Positions 46,969-57,777 are shown, counted from the first letter of the stretch. The stretch: 64,000 nucleotides of DNA from Darksidea phi (GCA_030770425.1 JASJFT010000026.1:62001-126000); one strand, 5' to 3'. Numbers and translations: made by a program. The notes: a model not told the origin generated them from the sequence alone.

Positions 46969-47090
46969 AATTAGAGACGTAGGCCAGCGATTGGGGCTGG
47001 TAGATCTATGGAAGCACGCAAACGGGACCAAGGGGATCAAGGGTCGAATTAGAGACGTAGGCCAGTTGTTGGGGCTGGTAGGTCTGTGGA
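46969..47090. repeat. Two 44-bp direct repeats, period 78 bp
   Basis: 46969-47012 and 47047-47090 match at 39 of 44 positions (AATTAGAGACGTAGGCCAG, a variable triplet, TTGGGGCTGGTAG). They lie just 3' of the large unknown gene. A TGCTTGTTTTCGCTTT-like string occurs near 46934 and again near 47269, suggesting a wider old duplication. Confidence 0.85.
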
Positions 47091-48226
47091 GGATTGCATG
47101 ATAGGACCTTGATCTCCTTGGGTCCACTGTCTCCGGACATTGCGCGGCATTGTGCGCGAACCGAATGGGAGTTAAAGGAGCGAAGAAAGAACATGGGGCG
47201 ATATAGTACGGGAAGCCAGAACAGTTTCGAAATTCGAGACACGTACATAGCGATAGTTTACTTGCGAATGCTTGTTTTTGCTTTACCAAACGTTCCGGTT
47301 TCTTGGTGATGATGACGTGTAGAACATTGGCATGACACGCCTCTGCATATATTTGATCCAGCAAAAGTAGCGCAGATAGTAACAAACATTTCTAAGCACT
47401 AACGCAGGGACTGTTAGCATCTCCTACTATATCATCGAACCCAATGCTTAGAGTCAGGAATCCACCAATAATGAAACAAAGCGAACCCAAACCAGCCATT
47501 GTAGTAACGACCGCAAATAGTGCCCAAGGACATCACTTATAGCGTAGCAACACCACATAATTCACGAGCGACCGCACAATCTATATGGATACCCTTTGCT
47601 TCCTCAATGCTAGATATCAACGAAGCTGAGGTAAGTAAAACGAAAAGTTTCAAGGTAAACCTTGTAACTACGAGGACATGTTTAGAAGGCCAGAGAAAGA
47701 TGGCGGGTTTTTACCAGCAAAGCAGACTAAACCCCGGTCCCGGTTCCAAGTGGCTAGGCCATACTCCATCATGTACATGTACAATACAGGTCCAGATTTC
47801 GCCCGTCCTAGTCATAGAGACTATGCAAGCGTTCTATATATATAAAAGCAGCACAAAAAGGAGTGCGATACAAATCTATGGCAAGGGGGGTTATACTCCA
47901 TCATCACCGCTGAAAAATCTAAACACAATATATGGCTCATGTAGGAGATTTAAAGTGATGGAAAAGTCTTCGACAATTTCGTAATCTTTTTGAATAGCAA
48001 ATGATCCGAGTTAAATACTACGAGGGTATATATTTGCAGCATACAACAATTTAGAGGGAGATGCTAAAGCGGACCACGCTATCCACAATTTCCACCTCCG
48101 TTCATGCTTGTCATGGCCATCTCTATACTCGCCTTGATTCTCTGTTTCACCTTGAGTATGCTGTTCCAGCTAGGTGTGCTTGTACTGTTTGGGTTGCTCC
48201 TCTCCATTCTGCTCATTATACCGTTG
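47091..48226. other. Intergenic 1.1 kb, no gene recognised
   Basis: Shared 3' flank of the large unknown gene (+) and the glycosyltransferase-like gene (-). It contains the second copy of a dispersed repeat (47794-47895). Frames present are short and lack coding character. Confidence 0.5.
47794..47895. repeat. Dispersed repeat, copy B
   Basis: Related to 11705-11800 and in the same orientation. The 20-bp core GTCATAGAGACTATGCAAGC is identical in both. It is followed by GTTCTATATATATAAAAGCA and an A-rich, G-rich tail. It may be a solo remnant of a small repeat family. Confidence 0.6.
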
Positions 48227-50512
48227 CTAGTGTTGATCGGCGTGCTTCTGCCCCGCTCCCTCATGATTCTCGACCCTTTCATTATCACCCTTTTCCTCAT
48301 AATCCAAGCGATCCTGCCCCTCTTCATACGCCTTCTGCTCCTTCTCCTGCTTCGCTCTCTCAGCCTCTTCCTCTTCCTTCTTGATCCTTTGTTCTTCCTC
48401 TTTCTTTTTTTGCTCATCAACTTTCTTCCTCAATTCGTCTTCCTTGTCCACCTTGTCCTGTTTCTCTTTCTCCCTTTGTTCCTGCTCCTCCCCTAGCTTC
48501 TCCTTCTCCTTCTCCACCTTCACTCTCTCCTTCTCCAAAGCCTTGTCCCTCAACTCCTGCTCGTCCTTCTTCCTCTGTTCCTCGCCCTTCCCATCATCCA
48601 GTTCATGCAACCAAACACCCTTTTCGTCGCCAAAAGCATTCCTAATCTGTTTCACACTGCCACACACGCCATCAGCCTCGCCCCAAGGCAACCACAGTGC
48701 TTCTTTCTCCGTCCATATGCCACCCCTACCGCCACGTGAGTCCCACAGTCTGTCACCACCGGTAGCGGCAGTATGGTAGCCGATGGGTGATTGTGAGTTG
48801 CGGAAGTACTTGCGGAGTAGGGCGCGCTCGTAGGTCGAATACCAGAGTGATTTCCAGGTTATATTTGCGGAAGGGCGTTTTTTGCCCTTTCGTTTTGCAC
48901 GGAATATCTGTGACGGGGAGCGGTTGTTGACGTGGAAGACGGCGGGAATGGCGCCTGTATAGGTGTTCTGAATAAGCTTGATCTGCTCCCACATAGTACC
49001 GTGAGACTTGAGATGATCGAGCTGGTTATCGTACTCAAGTTTTTCGATGTACGCAGATTTCTCGTTTGGCGAGGGGTTGTGAGCGCGGAGGTCGGGAGTC
49101 CAGAAGGGCAACTTGGCCTGCCGAAGAGCTGAGGGCATCGCAAGAGGGGGCGTAGGCGTGCCCATGTGATGGAACCACGATAGATCGGTCGAGTTGTCGT
49201 GGACGAGCGGCACTAGCTCATCTGCGCTACAGTATAACAGAGGTTGGAAAAGCGTATGGGTATAATCGAGGCCGATCTTAAACTCAAACTGGTGAATTTC
49301 TTGAAGAGTCGCATTGAGATGTCTTTCGTGGGCTTCTAGTCCGGCTTCCACGGCCGATCCATCGAAGTAGTCTAGCCACCTGGAAGGCACAACTTTTATG
49401 ATTTTTCTGCGCTGCGTCTGCCTCATTGCCTGCTGCTGTCCAAATATGGTAGACATGACAGAATGCGTTGTTGCCTCTTGACTCTTTTTCTCCTCGAACA
49501 CCTTGACAGCAGCTTCGTAAAGCACTGTCAAGTCTTTCGCTGGTCCCATCAACATATCCGAATCGAGATACCTTGCCGGTGTGCGCTGTGTCTCCTTGTT
49601 CGTCTCTTTCCCATAGATATCGTCCGGCAGCATAGACGGCGGATAATACTTGCACGCCAGATCCTCGCCCTCGCACGTCTTGACTGCGCCAAATACGATC
49701 GTCTGCGTAAAGTTGCCTCCATACTTGCTCGCCAACCGCTTATTCGCGTCCTCCAGCACATCCTGATACTGCCGAATGATGACCTCGCTCGGGAGCTGGA
49801 ACCAAGTATCGCGGCCATCAACAATAAGCACCAAATCGTCATCGTTGACCATTTTCCTGTTGCTCAGATATCTCAAAACTCCCTCTAAGCGTGCCTTCTC
49901 TGCCTCCGCCATATTCTCAAACTGCTCGTACAGATTGATAATTGTGGGCGGCGGATAGTCCAGCAGCATGCCCGAAAGCGTCGTCTTGCAGAACTCATCG
50001 TCTTCATCGAGGGCAGGCATGAGAAGATGGAAGTTTGGTGTCGCTTTGGTAAGGTGTGCGGGCACATGATCGATTGCGCCGTTTTCGAGTTCGAGAGTCG
50101 TGTTTGAAGGTCTGAGGGGTGAGGCCGTTGGTGTAGGTGCATGAGGATGCCATGATGGGAGTTTGTAGTTCGACGAGAGAGCATGGTACGATGAAGATAG
50201 TGTCTAGCGATCCCGCACGTCAGCATGGCTATTTCTGGTGGTAGGATATAAAGATCTGAAGACGAAGTTGTTGCAGCGTCGCACAGCATCGGGGCTGGTG
50301 TGATCCATCCGATCTTCTTTCCTGCGAGCGAGAAGGTCTGAACTTACCTCAGAATGCCTTGCGCCTGCAAGCTCCAGAACAAGCAGCATAAGCACCACCG
50401 TAACAACCAACACCCTCCCCCTCCGACTCCTCGCCCATTGGATGGCCGCATTCCCTATCTGTGTCGGTCCCTGCCGCGGCGCCATGGGCATAGGCTTTGT
50501 GTCACCAGCCAT
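48227..50512 (-). CDS. Type II membrane glycosyltransferase-like protein
   Basis: Exons 50512-50348 and 50203-48227 on the minus strand (GTAAGT donor, GCTAG acceptor, phase 0) encode 713 aa. Residues 34-50 form a signal anchor (RVLVVTVVLMLLVLELAG), so the bulk is lumenal. The core has DDLVLIVDGRDTWFQLPSEV, whose DGRD pattern serves as the D-x-D-like nucleotide-sugar site in PLOD/procollagen-type glucosyl-galactosyltransferases, and ARYLDSDMLMGPA downstream. Fungal homologues of this layout are usually unannotated. NFT and NAT sequons are present. The last 120 residues are an uninterrupted Lys/Glu/Arg-rich coil, unusual in a lumenal enzyme. Glycosyltransferase function is inferred from the motif and topology only. 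Confidence 0.75.
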
Positions 50513-51338
50513 ATGGCGCTGAAGCCTCGGGCAAGTTTAGGACTCTGGGTTCTCCAGATGTTGATGGCGTAGATTGGCGGTAAAGAGAGGAGAGGAGGGT
50601 TGTATAAAACAGCGGCTTCACAGGAAGATTCCTCTCCAAGTGCCGCCAGTCCCCCATGGGCGGCACACTGTGCAGCGTCTGCGACCCGTTTGGCAGGTAC
50701 TCTAGAGACAAGTCTTGCGCCCCACGTCCCTTGCCGTCACATTCGCACACGCTCCCACTTCACACAGTATATCTAGAATGGTATCAGAGAAGACGATATG
50801 CATGTTATCCATTCTGCAGGGAGCGGAGAATTCCATTCTCACCTGTAGCATTCCACCTCCACAAAAAAGACGCGCGACGTGGTAGCGCCACACTACCAAC
50901 GCCCATCAACGGTCTGAAAGCCAGGTAAGTCTTTGCAGATCCCTTAATGCGGCATTAGACACTTGTCTACAATAGTAAGCTAAAACGCGAGACGGTTCCT
51001 TGGGCCTATCCCTTCCATCACCAAAGGCTGAGACCCGTCTCCAGGACACTACACAGGAGATGCGAGCCGTCGCAGATAGTGTACGCAAATGAGTGATTGC
51101 AACAAGGCAAGGAGATCGTGCATGTGAAACACTCGCATAGTTTTTGGTTTGACCTTTCTGAGAGGGCTGTACTCCATCACATACCCTCTCTGAACTATGA
51201 AGAGGCGCGAGTTTTCTCTAAAAATGCCAGAGCCGCATAAACGGCTCTCTTGGACATTGCATTCAATATACATCTGCTCGCCCGCTAGACTAAGATCATT
51301 GTTGCCGAGGGTATCTCGCACCGCCACCAACGCCCGAT
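50513..51338. other. Intergenic, promoter of glycosyltransferase-like gene
   Basis: No gene is recognised on either strand; frames at 51049-51330 (-) and 51197-51565 (+) lack family features. A TATA-like TTGTATAAAAC (50608-50618) does not favour either strand. Confidence 0.45.
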
Positions 51339-51582
51339 TTATCCAAGCAACTTCTTCTTCTGTTTCTTCCTCGGCGCTGCAGCGGCGGGCTTGCGAGCCA
51401 CCGCGACACTACCAGCGCCGTCTACCTGAGCCATCTTATTCGAGGCCGCCCGTTTTGAAACCGCTGTTGCAACCGGCGCGGCATAAATCCCACCAAAAGC
51501 CGTATACCACGCCTCTGCAAGCGGGTCTGGGATTTGCTCCCCCGCACTCAAACTCTCCCATGTGACGCCACCTCCAGGCTCC
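51339..51582 (-). other. Possible alternative last exon of the J-domain gene
   Basis: After a good acceptor (branch-like ATTAAC, then TTGCTAG at 51589-51583) an open stretch encodes GGGVTWESLSAGEQIPDPLA and ends in the basic tail APRKKQKKKLLG. A GTATTT donor within the last codons of the J-domain gene (in AAACAGTATTT) would join it in phase, replacing the final LFSA by about 80 residues. The donor is weak, so this is either an alternative 3' exon or a separate small gene. Confidence 0.35.
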
Positions 51583-51615
51583 CTAGCAAGTGTTAATGCA
51601 AACCCCTCATCGCTT

Positions 51616-53961
51616 CTATGCCGAAAATAAATACTGTTTCATCTTGTTTCTCACCTCCCCACATTGATCCAACGCCTTGATATGCCTCTCCTGTGCGACT
51701 TTCCACACGATCATTACCTCTTCGTCCTCCTTCATCTTCTTGACATAACTCGCAAACCCCAGCTTCTGCGTCGTCTCGCCTCTCTGATGGATGAATCGAT
51801 CATCTAGGTCCTCGAGCTCGGCGTTACGGCCAGCAAAATGTTTGGTGAGAGCTTCGCTGTAGCTTTTGTATTGGCGGACATAGCCTTCCATTTGCTGGAA
51901 GTAGAAGTCGACGGATGCTTGGGTGAGTTTGGGTGGCGGTAAGGGTGCTGCGGGGATTTGGGGGAACTTGAGCTTTTGGACCGTATTGGGTTTTGTGGGG
52001 TGAGCATTTGAGGGCTGCGACTTGAATGGTAGCGTGTCCTTGAGTTCGTCCAAGCCGCCCAAGCCGCTGTTAGAAGGGGGCAGGAACGGTTCGACATTAG
52101 CTAGTCCGGATAAGCCATTGAGACCTGGACCAGTTGGCTTAGCAGATGGAGGTGCAGTAGCATCTCCATTTGGTACAGTGCCTGTCCTGGTGTTCTTAGA
52201 CCTCGGAGACAACCTCGAGGGTCCTGTTGGGGGAGCCCGTGCTGCCTTCGTCTGCTCCAAAGGCGGAGTCTCGTCGATGTCCATGGCATCACCGTCGCCG
52301 TCAATAGCATCTTCAGCAAAAGCCTGATGTTTCGCTTTCGATTTGTCGGACTGGCTAGCCTTAGCGCTCCCTTCAAGCACTACAGAAGGCTTTCGAGCGG
52401 CATTAGGTCGCTTGGTCGCTGTTGAGCCACGTCTTGGGGATGTCTCTTTTGATGGATACGCCCAGCTCGGTTCTTTGAACGTCTCTGCCCAAGCTTCTGG
52501 AGCAAATTTGGTAGTGTTCGGAAATAATGTCTGCGAGTTAGGCGGTGGACCAGGTGGTGGTGGTGGCATCTCCGAAGGTAGCCGCTGCGAAAAGGGGGAC
52601 ACCGGTGGCGGCGGTTGCGACTGACCTGAGAAGGGGTTCCTTTCCGCTGCCGTACGTTGAGAAGGCCTGCCGCGACTGGGCGATGTCCGTCCTTTGTTAG
52701 AGGTTCCCTTCTGTGGATTGGGAGCAAAGTAGTCTGGCTTGCCTTCAAACTTGCCATGCCAGTCTGACGGTGAGAACTTTATGTTGATGCTTTCCGCACT
52801 CTTGCTTTTAAAAGGGTTCGGCGGAGTGCCATTTGCTGGGTTCGACTTCTGTGGGGTACCAAAGAAGGGTTGTCCCCGTGCCGGTTGCTGCTGCGGCGAT
52901 TCTTTTGGAGGCTGTGGTCCTTGATGCTTCCGTCCATTTATGAATACATCAGCCTCTTCTTCTTCATCTTCCTCATCGCTCGACACGCTCATGTGCGGAA
53001 ACGGCTGCTTCCTCGCGTCTCCGCCATACGAGTTCCGCTGCGGCCGATGCCCGGAATCAGAGTGGAAGCCTTGTTCTGCAGACGAGGTGGGACGGCTTGC
53101 ATGTGTAGGCGAATTTCGAACGCTCGCAGATCTATCCAGTCCCGATCCAAACATGGACGTGCGTTCTCCTGAAGCGGCAGAGTGGTAGGGAGTTCGTACT
53201 CGATTAGCCTCTGCAAATGGGACATCCTCAGCTAGAGTTGGGGAGGGACCAGGGCGGTCATAGTTTGAACGATATGCCGAGCGAGCTTGACCTTCGTCCT
53301 GTCCCGGCATGCCGGGATCAAATCCCTTCTTCGACGACGGCACTCTCGTGGTCTTGCTACGACCGAAGGGTGCCCCGTTAGGATTACTAGGATTGTGTGC
53401 CCGTGGGTCCTCACCCCTCGGCTGCTTCATTTTTTGCCATGCTGTGAAATCGTTTGCTCGGCCTTGTGCCGCTTCTTTCTGCCTTGTGTCTGGCCTCTGC
53501 GCGGTTGGAGGTGCTCGAAAATTCTTGCTCGTAAACCTATCCGCGCCACTTGAAAACGTAGAATGGTGCTGCTGCGGCGGGGGTTGTTGCGGAGAAGATT
53601 GCGGTGGTTTCGGAGGAGGCGCACGGTAGTAGGAGCCGCTGGGGGTAGACGTGTACGCATTTCGAGGAGGTGGTGGGGGACGAGCTCGCGGCGTGGTTGG
53701 GTTGAACGGCGGTATATTCAAGTTCCTGAATTTCCTCCTCTCGGTATCATACTTGGCTCGTTGCAATGGATCGCTCAAGATTTCATGCGCAGCCTGGATC
53801 TGCTGAAACTTCGCCACGTATTCCTGCTCGCGGCCTGGATTCCGGTCGGGATGGCATTTCAGCGCGAGCTGGCGGAAAGCCTTGCGGATCTCATTCTCGT
53901 CTGCGTTGGCAGACACGCCCAAGTCTGCGTAGTAGTTCCGAGCAGCATCGGCCTTCACCAT
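51616..53961 (-). CDS. J-domain (DnaJ/Hsp40) protein
   Basis: Class C J-protein, expected to stimulate an Hsp70 ATPase. Single exon on the minus strand, 781 aa. The ATG at 53961 puts the J domain at the N-terminus (NYYADLGVSANADENEIRKA, then HPDRN, FQQIQAAHEILSD); upstream in-frame Met codons lead into poorly conserved text. There is no Gly/Phe region, zinc-finger or C-terminal client domain. The middle 550 residues are Pro/Ser/Arg/Gln-rich and disordered, with several polyproline runs. A conserved-looking helical module ends the protein (YFQQMEGYVRQYKSYSEALT to KALDQCGEVRNKMKQYLFSA). Client and compartment are unknown; no signal peptide is visible. Confidence 0.88.
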   Translation of the reverse strand: MVKADAARNYYADLGVSANADENEIRKAFRQLALKCHPDRNPGREQEYVAKFQQIQAAHEILSDPLQRAKYDTERRKFRNLNIPPFNPTTPRARPPPPPRNAYTSTPSGSYYRAPPPKPPQSSPQQPPPQQHHSTFSSGADRFTSKNFRAPPTAQRPDTRQKEAAQGRANDFTAWQKMKQPRGEDPRAHNPSNPNGAPFGRSKTTRVPSSKKGFDPGMPGQDEGQARSAYRSNYDRPGPSPTLAEDVPFAEANRVRTPYHSAASGERTSMFGSGLDRSASVRNSPTHASRPTSSAEQGFHSDSGHRPQRNSYGGDARKQPFPHMSVSSDEEDEEEEADVFINGRKHQGPQPPKESPQQQPARGQPFFGTPQKSNPANGTPPNPFKSKSAESINIKFSPSDWHGKFEGKPDYFAPNPQKGTSNKGRTSPSRGRPSQRTAAERNPFSGQSQPPPPVSPFSQRLPSEMPPPPPGPPPNSQTLFPNTTKFAPEAWAETFKEPSWAYPSKETSPRRGSTATKRPNAARKPSVVLEGSAKASQSDKSKAKHQAFAEDAIDGDGDAMDIDETPPLEQTKAARAPPTGPSRLSPRSKNTRTGTVPNGDATAPPSAKPTGPGLNGLSGLANVEPFLPPSNSGLGGLDELKDTLPFKSQPSNAHPTKPNTVQKLKFPQIPAAPLPPPKLTQASVDFYFQQMEGYVRQYKSYSEALTKHFAGRNAELEDLDDRFIHQRGETTQKLGFASYVKKMKEDEEVMIVWKVAQERHIKALDQCGEVRNKMKQYLFSA

Positions 53962-54860
53962 GGTGGCGGCGGGTACGCGAAAACGGTGGAGAAGGGTGTG
54001 ACAGAGCGTCGAGGGAGGGCGCCTGCTCTTGTAGCGGCACAGGCAGACGCGACTGTCCTGCACGAAGTTGGCCCACAATGGTTCACGGTTTTGGTGTTGT
54101 GAGGCGGAACGGCTCAGATGATGGCTGGCCGTGCGCGTGCTGCATTGTAAGAACGTGATATGTGCGTGGAAAGTAGGCAGCCTAGTAAAGGCCAGAAGAA
54201 ACGTCAGAGCTGCAAAGCACCAAAAGCAAGTGTGTTGTCGAGTGGACTGGAGGCGGTAAGCAGCGGCACGTAGGTTCGTTGGCCTGGCGTCCAAATGTTT
54301 CGGCGGGGAACCAAATTCAGCCTTCCAGGCGTATCCTGGAACCCACCTACACCGGAGCGGAAACTAGAGGGACGACGGTGCCTTTGGTCCCTGACATGCC
54401 TAAAGAGCGTGCGCACAGGAATGTTAAGAATTCTTCTGCCTTGGACGGTTACCATTCTTCTTGGGCTTGAGAACAACCTGACGTCGTTGCTTAGTCACGT
54501 CGGGCGTCATGCAGCATGTTACCGGTGAATACCTCACAGTTATCGTGGGTAATATATGCGGGAATTAAATAATAAGTTACATTTTCACGTGAACTCCGAA
54601 GCTCCATTGTTCGGCCCAGCCTTTGAAACAAGCCTGAACTCTGCAGATGAAGCAATGTCACCAAGAAACTACATGAGCATACTTGAACATCATCGAAATC
54701 GTAATTATCATTCGAGTTCGGTTTTAAGCTCCGTCCAGCCTTCATGCAGCCGGACTGAAAGAGCTACATCATCCCGAGCAAGCCCTGCCGCTCGCATCGA
54801 GCCATCCTGGCGAAGAGACTGACCACACACTCCACAAAGCACTCAACCATCTCAACGCAC
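53962..54860. other. Intergenic 0.9 kb
   Basis: Promoter and leader of the J-domain gene plus the 3' flank of RPL15. The frame stays open upstream of the J-domain ATG for about 330 bp but does not resemble protein. Nothing else is recognised. Confidence 0.5.
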
Positions 54861-55706
54861 CTAGCGGTAGCGCCAGAGGGAGAGGGTGTTGTGCCTCTTC
54901 CACGTCTTCCTCCTGCCGGCAGTTGTCTTGTTGTATCCGTGCCCCTTGCCCAAGCCACGGCTCTTCTTGCCGGTGGCGGTGAGACCACGGCTCTCGCGGT
55001 GCTTATGAACGGGCTTGACGATCCAGTTGATGCGAGGATCGCGGCGAATGGCCTTGTGGCTGGGGTCGACAAGGATGACCTCGTAGTACTTGTAGGTGGA
55101 GTCCTGGTTGATCCAGTACGAGTTCAGGACGCGCAAGTTGGCGCAGCGGCGGCCGACACGCTCCTCGGCAGTCGACTTGAGCGAACGCTGGTACTTGAGC
55201 TGGTTGATACCCTGGTTGGTAGGTTTTCCTGTTGTATAGTCAGACTCCGCTCCAAGTTATGGCGGATTCGTTGCGCATACCATAAGTGGCACCCCTAGAG
55301 GATATTGTTAGCACGCCCGTTCTATTACTCCACAGCCAGACATTGTACGTACTTGGGCGCCGGCCTCTTGCGGCCACCACGGCGGACACGGATGCGGTAG
55401 ATAACGTAGCCCTGCTTGGCCTTGTACCCGAGACGACGAGCCTTGTCGGGGCGCGAGGGGCGGCTGGCACGATGGATGACCTTGAGTTGGCGAAGCTATT
55501 GATGCACTCTCAGCTATGTTCAACGAGTACATCAATGGGGAACTAAGAGTCCCCGGAATGGTGGTTCATACCTCCCAGCACTACGAAAAGTTAGCAAGGC
55601 TCTCCGATATCAATTGCAGAGTACGTACGCGGACGCGCATGAGGAAGCGCATCATATCCGACTGCTTCTTCTTCTGAAGCTCTTCGACATACTTGAGGGC
55701 ACCCAT
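54861..55706 (-). CDS. RPL15: 60S ribosomal protein L15 (eL15)
   Basis: Structural protein of the large cytosolic ribosomal subunit. Five exons on the minus strand: 55706-55629 (78 nt), 55580-55572 (9 nt), 55495-55353, 55294-55281 (14 nt) and 55228-54861. They total 612 nt and 203 aa, the normal length. The 9-nt exon encodes Cys-Trp-Glu between FLMRVR and [11 protein letters not shown]. The 14-nt exon encodes the end of the PKGATYG motif, which then reads on into [15 protein letters not shown]. All splice sites are GT-AG (GTACGT, GTATGA, GTACGT, GTATGC). The highly conserved tail ends [15 protein letters not shown]. Introns near the start codon are typical of fungal ribosomal-protein genes. 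Confidence 0.96.
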
Positions 55707-56142
55707 TTTGGCTGGTCGTGGGGTGTGTTGTCGACTGTTTGGTTAGTATCGCGGGTTGAGGTCAGAAGTTCGCGCCGAAGTTCCAAAATCTGTGTGCGGG
55801 TAGCTGACTAACCAGCCGAAATTCTTGGCGCCGGCGAAATGCAGCAGGGATACACTTCGAGCAAGCGAAAGTGAACCACACGTCTGAGCCACGAGATAGA
55901 ATCATCAACTTTTTGTATCGTTGGCCTCCAATGTGGTGAATTTGTTACAGAATTTCAGAACTTGAAATCACAGTTCATCTTGTGGAAGACGATCAATATA
56001 GGTGGTAAGTGGTCTGGTTGACTGTATACTACTTGCCGAGTCTCCATTATGTCTAGATCGGCCTTTACGATAGTACAGACTCGTTCCTATCTCCAATGTC
56101 CTTCTGCAGTATTTCCCGATTGCGAAACAATATCCCGCCATT
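55707..56142. other. RPL15 promoter and 3' flank of next gene
   Basis: 436 bp upstream of the RPL15 ATG. No clear TATA box or repeated ribosomal-protein-type operator could be identified. No gene. Confidence 0.45.
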
Positions 56143-56942
56143 CTACTCATCCTTCGGGAGTCCCTTGACCATCCGCTTGACGCCTCTCTCCGTATACCTC
56201 AAGCTCCTCAGTAGCTCATAATTCAGCTCACCTACCATCATCCTGTTATCCTCAGGCTCCTCCTCAGCCGCTCCCATATCGTTCTCTCCTTCATTAGCGC
56301 CAAGCACCTTCTTCACATTCCTCAATGCGACCTTATGCCCCAGTCTGAGCTGTCTCTCCGTCTCCGTCACATCCCGCGCCCACGCCTCAGTAATCTGGTT
56401 CTTGCTGTCTCCCATCATTTCTATGATCATAGCTTCGAAGATGTTGTATTCGGCGACAAGGTTTTTGCAGGCGGTATTCACTTTGCTAGCAGACTCGAAC
56501 ACGGGGTTGACGCCAATGCTAGTATTTGGGAACGTGGCATTGTCGCGATTCGTAGGCACTTTTGGTGGTTGGAGAGCCTCGGAGATGAGCGAGATGAGTT
56601 TGTTACGACGGCGGGTGTCTTCTCTTTGTCTGTAGCATGGTTGAGTTGTCGGTCTTGTGTCTGTACTAGCAGTTGGCAGATCGGAACTTACGCTTGCTGA
56701 AGTCGCTGTTGCAGCAATGCCTTCATCTCCTGCTGGTCTCTTGCAACCTCCATGCGAAATTTTTTGATATCCTCTTTATCTCCCCTCGGGTTCTTCATGA
56801 GTTCGCCGAGGGCTAGCATTTGCCTTGTCACAATATTAGCTAATTGCCTTTCGTTGATATAGGTCTCTCATTCTACCTACTGACTTTCCGTGGTCGCATC
56901 CATATCATCCAAGTTGCGCTTCTTCGCTCGTACGCGCGACAT
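56143..56942 (-). CDS. Small coiled-coil protein, unknown function
   Basis: Exons 56942-56885, 56839-56692 and 56629-56143 on the minus strand encode 230 aa; introns are 45 and 62 bp (GTCAGT and GTAAGT). The start MSRVRAKKRNLDDMDATTE is basic and nucleus-like. A long charged helix follows (MLALGELMKNPRGDKEDIKK to MEVARDQQEMKALLQQRLQQ). The C-terminal half has conserved-looking helices (NLVAEYNIFEAMIIEMMGDS) and ends ERGVKRMVKGLPKDE. Size and helical character recall kinetochore or SMC-accessory subunits, but I find no diagnostic motif and assign no function. Confidence 0.72.
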
Positions 56943-57777
56943 TTCCATCTCCTGCGACCGCGACAGGTTCGATGCCGCTGTGGTGGTGTGGCAATCAGAG
57001 AGGTGGTGGCGCTAGGTCAGGTTGGTGAGTAGAAGAAGAAGGTGCGACCATACTCTGTAAAACTTATCCACAGGTCCTTCAGAAGCATACGAGTTTGGCC
57101 TTTGTAAAACTCATCCATAGGTCTTCAAGACGCTTAACACCGTAGAGGTCCACTCACAACATCCAGGAATCCGAAAAATTCAGTCGCAGTAGCCACACTA
57201 TCGCCAGCAACGATCCTCCACAAAACTTATCCACAGGCCCTTCAGAGGGCAATACGCCGTAAGAAGGCGTTCTCTGCGAAGCGCACCGACACGTCCTCCA
57301 GCAGTTAATACGCCGTGAAGAATTGGACGACACAAATCAGAATGCGACGGAATTTGAGCATCACAATCACCATCACATCTTTCAACAGAAGAGCAGGATT
57401 TGGTTCCCAAAGGGATTTTCTATATAATTTTTCTACTTTCCAGATCCGTGCATGCATGAAGAAGAGAGACTAAAGTCCGTCTGCCACATTACCTGGCGAA
57501 AAAAGGAAGGAAAAGCCACGCCACAGGGTTTTGGGGGAAATAGATACAAAAAATTCATGCCATAGACATGCTCAAATCATTCTCCCGGCTCCAAACAAAT
57601 GCCACAGCATGCCAGCTGTGACGGCCCAAAAACCGATATGCATGAACCGACCCCGTGACCGTGAAGAAGTGCCCTGTCCCAGAGAGGTAGGCGTTCTCAA
57701 TCTAAAAACCGATGAATTCCGTGTCCGTCTCCGTTGGCTGAGGGTCAACCAGGGAGATGGTAGTGTATAAGCTGAGC
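56943..57777. other. Intergenic 0.83 kb with direct repeats
   Basis: Promoter of the coiled-coil gene and 3' flank of the PSP1-domain gene. Three degenerate 28-bp repeats occur at 57056-57248; otherwise no gene is seen. Confidence 0.5.
57056..57248. repeat. Three degenerate ~28-bp direct repeats
   Basis: Units at 57056-57085, 57103-57131 and 57221-57248 share AAAAC-T(T/C)ATCCA(C/T)AGG followed by TCCTTCAGA-like text. AATACGCCGT(A/G)-AGAA also occurs twice (57251 and 57309). They lie upstream of the coiled-coil gene. Confidence 0.8.

Noticed and set aside
48104..48496. Leu/Phe-rich frame on + strand that looks like a multi-helix membrane protein
   Set aside because: It is the antisense of the Lys/Glu-rich tail of the glycosyltransferase-like gene; antisense of Lys/Glu codons yields Leu/Phe/Ser.
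57056..57248. TTATCCACA words, identical to the bacterial DnaA box, suggesting an origin
   Set aside because: The host is a eukaryote without DnaA; the words are part of a local 28-bp repeat and the match is coincidental.
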